A DNA stretch of 11,557 nucleotides from NCBI GenBank assembly GCA_004559845.1, contig SFWW01000033.1, forward strand, positions 1 through 11,557, written 5' to 3'. Below the pieces are notes generated by a model that was not told the origin of the DNA, did no database searches, and saw only the letters and a program-made list of their open reading frames with translations. The translations under genes and the position numbers were made by a program. Below are positions 1-6,884 of the stretch, piece by piece. Each line of letters starts with the position of its first letter. Within the stretch, counting starts at the first letter, position 1. This DNA comes from a bacterium. Its GTDB lineage: Bacteria > Bacteroidota > Bacteroidia > Bacteroidales > Muribaculaceae.

Positions 1-923
1 AGTGCACCTTGGTTTCTGACGAAACGCAGTGGCGCATCGGTGTGGCTATCCACCGAAAGAATGTGCTCGTGAATGGCTTTCGCTTTCCGGAAAAGTGCTG
101 CTTCACCCACGAAATAATCGAAGATTTTGTTCATATCTTGGTCGGTGCCGACAAAGCCTTCAGGATGCCATTGCACCCCCAATATGCGGCGAGTGGGGTA
201 GAAGTCGATGGCTTCCACCACTCCGTCGCTACTTTGTGCATCGAGTCGTGCACCCGGTGCAAGTGTTTTCACCGACTGATGGTGGCTACTATTCACCTCT
301 AAGGTGGTTTTGCCGATGATTTTAGCGAGCATGGAACCCGGCTCAATCGCCACAGAGTGAATGCGTCGATTGCCAGCCGAAACGCGGTGTGCCACACTCT
401 TATCTTTAATTTGCGAAGGAATGTCTTGCACCAAATCGCCGCCAAAAGCCACATTTAGCATTTGGCATCCGCGGCAAATGCCCAGCATGGGAATATTGCG
501 ATTTGCTGCCAACCGAATGAGTTTTAGTTCGTTCACATCGCGAAGGGTGTCGACGGTGCCCAATTTTTCGTGCGCCGTTTCGTTGAAAAACGAAGGGTCG
601 ACGTCCACGCCGCCAATGAGCAGCAGTCCATCAATTTCCTTCACCACTTCCGCCAAATAGGCTGTGGTGGTGTCTACCGGAATGATGAGCGGGAGTGCGC
701 CGGCGCGAATCACGGCATTGTAGTAGGAGCTATTCACCACCGAGGTGCCATGGCTTTGCGAAGCTGTGACGCCAATCACCGGGCGATGCGCTGTGGTGGG
801 TGAAAGAGTGGCTGCATCAGCCTCGCGGAATATCTGTTGCAGGGGGGCAGAAAGCGATTGCGCTTGGAGCACACTTGCCATGCTGCATAGGCAAGCGAAA
901 ATGGATAATATTTTATTTATCAT
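1..923 (-). CDS. Exported gamma-glutamyl hydrolase-like (peptidase C26) protein with start of an M19 dipeptidase domain, partial
   Basis: The minus frame is open from an ATG at 923 to the window edge (307 codons, no stop), so the C-terminus is missing. Residues 1-22 look like a signal peptide (Lys4, hydrophobic core 5-19, a likely signal peptidase I site after LQA). Residues 48-275 match the class-I glutamine-amidotransferase-like C26 family (PuuD and gamma-glutamyl hydrolase type): LLIGGVDVDP (101-110), nucleophile elbow GICRGCQ with Cys150, VNSSHHQSV (210-218), and GVQWHPEG with His253 and Glu255 completing the triad. Such enzymes hydrolyse gamma-glutamyl bonds. Around residues 288-300, ILSVDSHTDAPLR resembles the opening of membrane dipeptidases (M19), whose HxD motif (here His294, Asp296) binds zinc; this suggests a fused second enzyme beyond the edge. 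The gene lies 45 nt after rodA on the same strand with no obvious terminator between. The C26 call is firm; the M19 call rests on a short stretch, and the substrate is unknown. Confidence 0.85.
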   Translation of the reverse strand, partial: MINKILSIFACLCSMASVLQAQSLSAPLQQIFREADAATLSPTTAHRPVIGVTASQSHGTSVVNSSYYNAVIRAGALPLIIPVDTTTAYLAEVVKEIDGLLLIGGVDVDPSFFNETAHEKLGTVDTLRDVNELKLIRLAANRNIPMLGICRGCQMLNVAFGGDLVQDIPSQIKDKSVAHRVSAGNRRIHSVAIEPGSMLAKIIGKTTLEVNSSHHQSVKTLAPGARLDAQSSDGVVEAIDFYPTRRILGVQWHPEGFVGTDQDMNKIFDYFVGEAALFRKAKAIHEHILSVDSHTDAPLRFVRNQGA

Positions 924-968
924 AGAATAAAGGGTGTAGATAATAATTCTTATCAAATTGTGAGTGCC

Positions 969-2426
969 TTACCAGACGCCATATTGCGCCCTATCGGCAT
1001 CAATGCGGAGCAAGATGAATAGCAAAGTGGTGAAGCCCCAAAGCGAAGAACCGCCATAGCTGAAGAAGGGGAGCGGAATACCAATCACCGGGCATAGCCC
1101 GAGCACCATACCCACATTGATGCTCAAGTGGAAAATAAACACCGAAGCCACACAATAGGCATACACCCGGGCAAAGACGGTGTGCTGGCGCTCGGCTATG
1201 GCAATGATGCGCAAAATGAGCATCATATACAGAATGAGTACCGCCACCGAGCCTAAAAAGCCCTGTTCTTCGCCAATGGTGCAGTATATGAAGTCGGTGT
1301 GCTGTTCGGGCACATAGCCGAATTTGGTTTGGGTGCCATTCAAAAAGCCCTTGCCGGCGAATCCTCCCGAGCCTATAGCAATTTTGCTTTGGTTCACGTT
1401 ATAGCCCTTTCCTTGAATGTCGTCTTCAATGCCAAGGGCAACCATGATACGCATTTGCTGGTGTGGCTGGAGCACTTTATTAAAGGCAAAATTCACGGTA
1501 AACAGCATGCCAATGCCCACCACGGTAAAGCCGATGATGGTGAGCAAACGGCGATTATTGGCGATATAAAACTCCCATGCCACATACAAGATGGTGGCAA
1601 GCAGCACGGGGAAGAAATAATAGTAGGCATTAAATTCAATGCCGAAATAATAGAGCCCATACGCTACCATTCCGCTCAGCAAGTAGCCCAGCATCACATT
1701 CCGCCCGGCGGTGCGAGATTTGGCAAACCAAAACAGCATTCCCACCACCACGAGCATAAGGGTCAGAAACACGATGAATTCGCCCAAAGTGATGTCCATA
1801 AACGGCACATTGGAGTATTTGAGCGCCAACACGAAGATGAGCGTGGCAAGGAAGCCTGCAAAGAGCACCAAGCCCGTCATGCCCTCGCGATAAAGCACGA
1901 GGATAAACGAAAAATACACCAGCGACGAGCCGGTTTCGTTTTGCAGAATAATGATGATGATAGGTGCCATAATAATGGCGATTGCAATCATCATATTTCT
2001 TCCGGAATTGAGCGAAAACCCGTAGGTGCTAAAGAGTTTTGCCAATGCCAGTGCGGTGGCAAATTTGGCAAATTCTGCAGGTTGCAAACTCACCGGTCCT
2101 AATGGTATCCAGGAGTGAGAGCCCTTGATGTTGGGCGCCACCACAATGGTAACCATCAGCAAAATAATCATTCCACCATATATGGGGTAGGCATACGCCT
2201 CGTAGAATTTGCGGTCGATCATCAGCAGAGAAAAACCCAAACAAAGCGACAGCCCAATCCAGCAAAGCTGTTTGCCGGAGAAAGAATCAAAGCTAAAAAA
2301 ATCGGTATCTTCAAAAGAATATTTGGCTGCATAAATGCTGATGGCACCGTAAATCACCATCACCAAATAGAGCACTATCGTAAACCAATCGAGCGATTTG
2401 AAAGTATTTCTGTTGTTCGTTCTCAC
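969..2426 (-). CDS. rodA: Rod shape-determining peptidoglycan glycosyltransferase RodA (SEDS family)
   Basis: RodA is the SEDS-family polymerase of the elongasome. It polymerises lipid II into glycan strands in the inner membrane and works as a pair with PBP2. The protein has 485 residues and at least a dozen hydrophobic segments. SEDS landmarks are LQPAEFAK (114-121), a conserved loop VPEQHTDFIY (372-381) containing the probable catalytic Asp378, IGEEQGFLG (384-392), and the C-terminal signature GIPLPFFSYGGSS (449-461). It is more than 100 residues longer than E. coli RodA (about 370). The extra length lies mainly in a hydrophobic stretch at about 200-315, which I believe is usual in Bacteroidota. 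The start is a GTG at 2426-2424 whose last two bases plus the next A form the mrdA stop (GTGA, 4-nt overlap), pointing to translational coupling. No Shine-Dalgarno sequence is evident. It is the last gene of the purH-mre-mrdA-rodA run. Confidence 0.96.
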   Translation of the reverse strand: MRTNNRNTFKSLDWFTIVLYLVMVIYGAISIYAAKYSFEDTDFFSFDSFSGKQLCWIGLSLCLGFSLLMIDRKFYEAYAYPIYGGMIILLMVTIVVAPNIKGSHSWIPLGPVSLQPAEFAKFATALALAKLFSTYGFSLNSGRNMMIAIAIIMAPIIIIILQNETGSSLVYFSFILVLYREGMTGLVLFAGFLATLIFVLALKYSNVPFMDITLGEFIVFLTLMLVVVGMLFWFAKSRTAGRNVMLGYLLSGMVAYGLYYFGIEFNAYYYFFPVLLATILYVAWEFYIANNRRLLTIIGFTVVGIGMLFTVNFAFNKVLQPHQQMRIMVALGIEDDIQGKGYNVNQSKIAIGSGGFAGKGFLNGTQTKFGYVPEQHTDFIYCTIGEEQGFLGSVAVLILYMMLILRIIAIAERQHTVFARVYAYCVASVFIFHLSINVGMVLGLCPVIGIPLPFFSYGGSSLWGFTTLLFILLRIDADRAQYGVW

Positions 2427-4243
2427 TTTTGCTTTGCTATTCTTGAATTCATCATGTTGCTTTCCATATCTTTACGCTTCACTTCTCCGGTGAGGTATTT
2501 TTCCATCATCAAGCTCCCGATAGGCACACCGAATTCGGCACCGAAGCCACCATTTTCCACATACACGGCAATGGCGATTTTGGGATTGTTCATCGGAGCA
2601 AATCCCATAAAGGCGGAGTGGTCGCGTCCGTGCGGGTTTTGCGCCGTACCGGTTTTGCCACACACTTCAATACCCTCTAAATTGGCTTTCCTACAGGTGC
2701 CGCTCAGCACTGCGCCTCGCATACCCGCCACCACTTCTTGGTAGTATTTAGCGTCGATAGAGGGGATGCGCTTGATGGTGAATCGCTTGAGCACACCCAC
2801 TCCTTCAATTCTTTTCACCATATGAGGAGTGTAGAAATAGCCACGGTTGGCAATGAGGGCGCAAAGGTTGGCAATTTGCAGGGGAGTAGCCAAAATTTCG
2901 CCTTGTCCGATAGCCACCGAAATGATGGAATTGGCATTCCATTTGCCTCGTATATGCTCGTTGTAGTATTTGGAATTGGGCAAAAATCCGCGTCCTTCAA
3001 AAGGCAAGTCAATGCCCAATTTTTTGCCATAGCCCATCTTCACTAAGTGGTTTTTCCACACTTCAAAGGCTTTTTCGGTGCCGCCGTATTTTTTGTTGTT
3101 GAGCATGTGGTTTAATCCCCAGCAGAAAAAGGCGTTGCATGAGGTGGTGAGGGCGGGTTTCAGATTGAGCGGAGCGGCATGACCGTGGCATCCCACGCGT
3201 AGTCCTTTCACCACATAGCCTCCGGTGCACGGATACATTGTGGAGGTGGTGATGATGCCTTCCTGTTGCAAAATCAAGCCTTGCGAAGGTTTGAAGGTAG
3301 AGCCCGGAGGGTAAGCAGCCTGTATGGCACGATTGTAGGTGGGCTTTTCCGGGTCGCGGAAAAGGGCTGCATAGTTTTTGCCACGGTCTTTGCCCACCAG
3401 CAATCTTGGATCGTAGGTGGGAGAGGTGACCAAAGCGAGAATTTCGCCGGTGGCAGGTTCAATCGCCACGATAGCGCCACGTTTTCCCTTCATCAGCTGT
3501 TCGCCGTAGGCTTGTAATTCGATATCGATGCCGAGGGTGAGATTGTGCCCGGCTTGCGGTTTAATGTCGTGGCGTCCTTCGTCGTAGTGTCCTTTGATGC
3601 GTCCCACATGGTCGCGAATCAAAATTTCTTCGCCTTTCACACCTCGCAGGTAGGCTTCATATTCTTTCTCCAGCCCCATATCGCCAATGTAGTCGCCGGG
3701 ATTGTAGTAGTCGTCGGTTTCCACCTCCTTGGCATTCACCTCTCGGATGTCGCCCAAAAAACCGGCGCCCACGGGTTGGGTGTAGTCGCGCATAATGCGT
3801 TGCACCAACGAGAAGCCCGGGAAGCGATACAGCTTTTCCTGTATCCTGCCATAGTCTTCCTGATTGATGTGGGCGAGAAACACTTGCTCGCTATAGAAGC
3901 GCTTGGTTTCTTTCACCTTTTCCATGCGCTCGTCGAATTCTTGGCGAGTGATTTGAAGTGTATTGCAGAAATCCACGGTGTCGAAAGGCTGCACGTCTTT
4001 CAAAATCACTGTCACATCATACGAAGGCTGGTTGAAAACAATGAGTTTACCTTTTCGGTCAAAAATCAAGCCTCTGGAAGGATAGATGATTTTGTGCACG
4101 TAGGCATTGCCGTCGGATTTGTCTTTGTAGGAATCATCCATGATTTGCAGCATAAACAGCCTAACGATGTAGATGCAAACTAGCACCACAACGAATCCGC
4201 CAATCACATATTTCCTTTTTTCCAGATTATAGTCTTTTCTCAT
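2423..4243 (-). CDS. mrdA: Penicillin-binding protein 2 (elongasome transpeptidase)
   Basis: PBP2 is the class B penicillin-binding protein that cross-links peptidoglycan during cell elongation, anchored in the inner membrane with its catalytic domain in the periplasm. The protein has 606 residues (E. coli 633). There is one N-terminal membrane anchor at about 12-33, a pedestal/dimerisation region (about 50-235, with PSRGLIFDRKG at 55-65), and a transpeptidase domain from about 255. The active-site motifs are intact: SxxK as STFK (315-318), SxN as SCN (368-370), and KTG (530-532) followed by TAQNPHG. A cluster of Cys and His (C339, C352, H353, H355, C369) lies between and at these motifs and could bind zinc. 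The start ATG at 4243 is preceded 5 nt upstream by AAAGG (4253-4249, minus), a modest Shine-Dalgarno. It follows mreD by 30 nt and overlaps rodA by 4 nt. Confidence 0.97.
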   Translation of the reverse strand: MRKDYNLEKRKYVIGGFVVVLVCIYIVRLFMLQIMDDSYKDKSDGNAYVHKIIYPSRGLIFDRKGKLIVFNQPSYDVTVILKDVQPFDTVDFCNTLQITRQEFDERMEKVKETKRFYSEQVFLAHINQEDYGRIQEKLYRFPGFSLVQRIMRDYTQPVGAGFLGDIREVNAKEVETDDYYNPGDYIGDMGLEKEYEAYLRGVKGEEILIRDHVGRIKGHYDEGRHDIKPQAGHNLTLGIDIELQAYGEQLMKGKRGAIVAIEPATGEILALVTSPTYDPRLLVGKDRGKNYAALFRDPEKPTYNRAIQAAYPPGSTFKPSQGLILQQEGIITTSTMYPCTGGYVVKGLRVGCHGHAAPLNLKPALTTSCNAFFCWGLNHMLNNKKYGGTEKAFEVWKNHLVKMGYGKKLGIDLPFEGRGFLPNSKYYNEHIRGKWNANSIISVAIGQGEILATPLQIANLCALIANRGYFYTPHMVKRIEGVGVLKRFTIKRIPSIDAKYYQEVVAGMRGAVLSGTCRKANLEGIEVCGKTGTAQNPHGRDHSAFMGFAPMNNPKIAIAVYVENGGFGAEFGVPIGSLMMEKYLTGEVKRKDMESNMMNSRIAKQK

Positions 4244-4273
4244 GAATACCTTTGGAATGGAGGTTATATGACA

Positions 4274-4789
4274 TTATCGCTTTTCTCGACGCGTGTTCAC
4301 CAACGAGTCGATGGCATAAATCAGCACCAACGAGAGCGCGAAGCTGCACACAATGCGCATCAATGTGAGTGGCACATTGTGGAAGGTGAATGCTTGAATA
4401 AAGAACACCAGCAGGCAATAGATAAATGTGAGCGAGCCGGCATATTTCAAATAGTTGCCCGTGCCCACACTCTTGATGGAGGGGATGATGTGAACGGTTT
4501 CGTCGTCGCGAGTTACAAAGGTGTAGAACACTTTCGTGCGGATTGACGAAATGAGTAGGCTCGACAATGCGTTCATTCCCTGCGTGTTGTTATACATATC
4601 AATAGTGAGCCCCGTGATGAATGCCACCGTAAACCCGATGTTGTACGACAAACCGATGGGAAGGCGTAGGAGCAAATAAATAAACACGATGGGGGTGGCC
4701 ACATCAAAGAGCATGATTTTGCTGAAAATGGCTTGCACCAACACCAGCACCACCCAAAGCACGATAAATTGAATAGTAGTTCGTCCCAT
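4274..4789 (-). CDS. mreD: Rod shape-determining membrane protein MreD
   Basis: MreD is an integral membrane component of the elongasome that sits with MreC and links cytoplasmic MreB to the periplasmic synthesis machinery. This protein has 171 residues, close to the usual 160-175, with hydrophobic segments at about 6-25, 31-45, 49-65, 115-135 and 143-162. The pattern G60, D64, G71 (TGLTIDMYNNTQGMNAL, 59-75) matches the conserved MreD loop. The C-terminus is basic (NTRREKR). Sequence identity in this family is low, so position between mreC and mrdA adds much of the support. The ATG at 4789 overlaps the mreC stop by one base (TAATG), and a strong Shine-Dalgarno lies 10 nt upstream inside mreC. 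Confidence 0.93.
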   Translation of the reverse strand: MGRTTIQFIVLWVVLVLVQAIFSKIMLFDVATPIVFIYLLLRLPIGLSYNIGFTVAFITGLTIDMYNNTQGMNALSSLLISSIRTKVFYTFVTRDDETVHIIPSIKSVGTGNYLKYAGSLTFIYCLLVFFIQAFTFHNVPLTLMRIVCSFALSLVLIYAIDSLVNTRREKR

Positions 4790-5664
4790 TATTTCTTTTC
4801 CTCCTTTGGCTTTGCCCCGTTGGGGTTGTTGTCTTTCGACTCCAATGCTTTCAATTCCACTTTCATCTTATTGTGGATGGCACTCACATTCTTCAATTGT
4901 GAAAAATTGGTGCTGAGTTTCACCTTCATCGCCATAAAATTGCTCGACATAGCTTTGTCTTCGCCTTCGATGATGCCCACCATAATGCCTTCGGGAAACA
5001 GCGAGGAATAGCCACTGGTGACCACGCTGTCGCCTTTCGCATATTTGCCATCGCGCGGAAGCTCTATGAGGGTGGCATAGCGATAGTCTTCGCCATTCCA
5101 GATGAGTGTGCCGAATTTGTCGTTTTTCTTCACCTTACATGATAGGCGCGTGTAGGGATTGATGAGCGAAATGATGCGGGCGGTGTGCTTGCCCACCACA
5201 TTCACAATGCCCACCACGCCATCATGGCCCACCACGCCCATTTCGGGCATGATGCCATCGAGAGAGCCTCGGTCGATGGTGATAAAATTGGCAGGTTGCG
5301 ACACACTGTTGCTAATCACATTTGCCACTACAAATGAATATTCTTGCTCGCTTTTAGCCAAAATACCGGTGGTGTCGGGAATTTGCAGCTGATAGTTGCG
5401 CAGTTGCTTTTTGAGCTGCGCCACTTCTAAAAGCAACGCCGTGTTTTGCTGTTGCATTTCTTCGTTGGCTGATTTTAATCCAAAATACGAAGTGACGGCG
5501 CTGTAACCCTCAAACACCGTGGAAGCCACACTGTTGGCTGATGAGAGATACACACTCTGCTGGTAGGGATTGCTCCGGAATAGCAAAATGCAACTGACCA
5601 CCATATATATCAGAAACACAAACCAATGGATGTGCTTGATGATAAATTGCAGAAGATTATTCAT
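4789..5664 (-). CDS. mreC: Rod shape-determining protein MreC
   Basis: MreC is a bitopic inner-membrane protein whose periplasmic part assembles into filaments and activates PBP2/RodA. It has 291 residues. One transmembrane segment spans about 13-29, followed by a helical, Gln/Leu/Glu-rich stretch (about 64-95) expected to form the coiled coil. The beta-domain region covers about 108-265, with family-typical stretches such as ITIDRGSLDGI (128-138), GVVGIV (149-154) and a VVTSGYSSLFPEGI segment (214-227). The C-terminus (about 267-291) is rich in Lys, Glu and Asn and looks disordered; its codons also supply the mreD ribosome binding site. The start is ATG 5664-5662. The 177 nt between mreB and this gene is the only large gap in the operon. 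Confidence 0.95.
   Translation of the reverse strand: MNNLLQFIIKHIHWFVFLIYMVVSCILLFRSNPYQQSVYLSSANSVASTVFEGYSAVTSYFGLKSANEEMQQQNTALLLEVAQLKKQLRNYQLQIPDTTGILAKSEQEYSFVVANVISNSVSQPANFITIDRGSLDGIMPEMGVVGHDGVVGIVNVVGKHTARIISLINPYTRLSCKVKKNDKFGTLIWNGEDYRYATLIELPRDGKYAKGDSVVTSGYSSLFPEGIMVGIIEGEDKAMSSNFMAMKVKLSTNFSQLKNVSAIHNKMKVELKALESKDNNPNGAKPKEEKK
4800..4807 (-). promoter_or_regulatory. Strong Shine-Dalgarno for mreD inside mreC
   Basis: The minus strand reads AAAGGAGG here, 10 nt before the mreD ATG, within codons for the Lys/Glu-rich end of mreC. Other genes in the window have weak or no Shine-Dalgarno, as is usual in Bacteroidota. With the TAATG stop/start overlap it supports coupled translation of mreC and mreD, although Lys and Glu codons alone easily create such a purine run. 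Confidence 0.5.
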
Positions 5665-5708
5665 AGCAATGGAATCATTAGTATTTTATTGGCATGAACA
5701 TGTGAAAC

Positions 5709-5762
5709 CTATAGATACGCATAAGAAGGCAATGACGAATCGTTGCCTTCCTGTGCCATCAT
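5709..5762 (-). CDS. Possible 17-residue small ORF between mreB and mreC
   Basis: An ATG-ATG pair at 5762-5757 opens a frame of 17 codons plus TAG, giving MMAQEGNDSSLPSYAYL. The hairpin at 5725-5750 lies wholly inside it, so ribosomes translating it would disturb the stem. The upstream bases are AT-rich with no Shine-Dalgarno, and I recognise no family. An ORF this short is easily random; it is listed because it occupies the one large gap in the operon. Conservation across relatives would be needed to accept it. Confidence 0.12.
   Translation of the reverse strand: MMAQEGNDSSLPSYAYL
5725..5750 (-). other. Hairpin in the mreB-mreC intergenic gap
   Basis: GAAGGCAA (5725-5732) and TTGCCTTC (5743-5750) form a perfect 8-bp inverted repeat with a 10-nt loop. 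In the direction of transcription (minus) it sits 92 nt after the mreB stop and 61 nt before the mreC start. No U-run follows it on the minus strand, so a full intrinsic terminator is unlikely; attenuation, mRNA processing or 3'-end stabilisation of the purH-mreB transcript would fit better. A second, longer-range repeat, TATCAAG (5786-5792) with CTTGATA (5824-5830), lies closer to mreB. Confidence 0.55.
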
Positions 5763-5841
5763 GAAGAGTATTTATTCGTTGGGGTTATCAAGCATCAAAT
5801 TCCGCACCCGAAGGATAAAACAACTTGATACGAGAAAAACC

Positions 5842-6861
5842 TTACTGTTTCAAGAATTTGAAGTGCTTGATGTTGCGCAATGCCACTCCGGTGCCCTTTG
5901 CCACAGCATGCAAGGGATCGTCAGCCACATGGAACGGGATGCCGATTTTGTCGGTTAAGCGTTTGTCAAGACCACGCAACTTGGCACCACCACCTGCCAA
6001 ATACACGCCATTGCGAACGATGTCGGCATACAATTCGGGTGGGGTTTGCTCCAGTGCGCTGAGCACCGCTGCCTCAATCTTGGAAATAGATTTTTCCAAG
6101 CAATGGCAAATTTCTTGGTAAGAAATAGGCACCTCCATAGGCAATGCCGACATTTGGTGAGGACCATGCACTACAAAGTCTTCTGGTGGGTCGGCGAGCT
6201 CGGTGAGGGCGGAACCCACATTGATTTTGATGAGCTCGGCTGTGCGTTCTCCCACTTTCACGTTGTGGGCGCGGCGCATGTGTTCCATAATGTCTTCGGT
6301 GAGATCGTCGCCGGCAATGCGGATACTCTTGTTGCTCACAATACCGCCCAGCGAAATCACGGCAATTTCCGTGGTGCCACCACCGATATCCACAATCATA
6401 TTACCCTCCGGAGCAAGCACATCAAGCCCGATGCCGAGTGCTGCTGCCATGGGTTCGTAAATCATATATACCTCGCGTCCGCCGGCATGCTCGCTTGAGT
6501 CGCGCACGGCACGAATTTCCACTTCAGTAGAGCCGGAAGGAATACACACCACCATGGTGAGTGATGGCGATATCCAGCCATTCTTGCTGCTCACTTTCTT
6601 AATCATACCGCGAATCATCATTTCGGCGGCATTAAAGTCAGCAATCACACCGTCGCGCAATGGGCGAATAGTGCGAATGCCTTCGTGCACCTTTCCGTGC
6701 ATTTCACGCGCTTTTTCACCTACAGCAATCATCTTGCCGGTTTTGGCATCTTGAGCCACCACAGAAGGCTCATCGATCACGATTTTATCTTTGTGAATAA
6801 TAATCGTGTTTGCTGTGCCCAAGTCAACAGCGATTTCTTGTCGGAATGAGAAAAATCCCAT
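5842..6861 (-). CDS. mreB: Rod shape-determining actin homologue MreB
   Basis: MreB is the bacterial actin that forms membrane-bound antiparallel double filaments in the cytoplasm and guides the elongasome. The length of 339 residues is normal. Nucleotide-binding motifs are visible in order: phosphate-1 DLGTANT (13-19), the IPSG stretch (108-111), YEPMAAALG (135-143), phosphate-2 DIGGGTTE (158-165) and the adenosine motif LAGGGAKLRGL (288-298). The N-terminus MGFFSF is short and hydrophobic, as expected for a membrane-contacting end. The start ATG lies 23 nt after the purH stop in an A/T-rich spacer, so transcription from purH is likely. The presence of mreB, mreCD, mrdA and rodA predicts a rod-shaped or at least elongating cell. 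Confidence 0.98.
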   Translation of the reverse strand: MGFFSFRQEIAVDLGTANTIIIHKDKIVIDEPSVVAQDAKTGKMIAVGEKAREMHGKVHEGIRTIRPLRDGVIADFNAAEMMIRGMIKKVSSKNGWISPSLTMVVCIPSGSTEVEIRAVRDSSEHAGGREVYMIYEPMAAALGIGLDVLAPEGNMIVDIGGGTTEIAVISLGGIVSNKSIRIAGDDLTEDIMEHMRRAHNVKVGERTAELIKINVGSALTELADPPEDFVVHGPHQMSALPMEVPISYQEICHCLEKSISKIEAAVLSALEQTPPELYADIVRNGVYLAGGGAKLRGLDKRLTDKIGIPFHVADDPLHAVAKGTGVALRNIKHFKFLKQ

Positions 6862-6884
6862 AAATGTTGTCTTTATTAAAAAAA

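Noticed and set aside
1299..2102. Long plus-strand open frame (267 codons) opposite rodA
   Set aside because: It is antisense to a fully supported SEDS protein. The translation is rich in His, Gln and Lys with no domain, as expected from the reverse of hydrophobic codons.
2115..2744. Plus-strand open frame (209 codons) opposite the rodA start and mrdA end
   Set aside because: Shadow of two real genes; it spans their junction and shows no recognisable motif.
3545..4183. Plus-strand open frame (212 codons) opposite mrdA
   Set aside because: Antisense shadow of PBP2; its hydrophobic, Val/His-rich composition follows from the opposite strand.
5649..5680. Six-codon frame (ATGATTCCATTGCTATGA, minus) whose stop overlaps the mreC start
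   Set aside because: Far too short to separate from chance, with no ribosome binding site.
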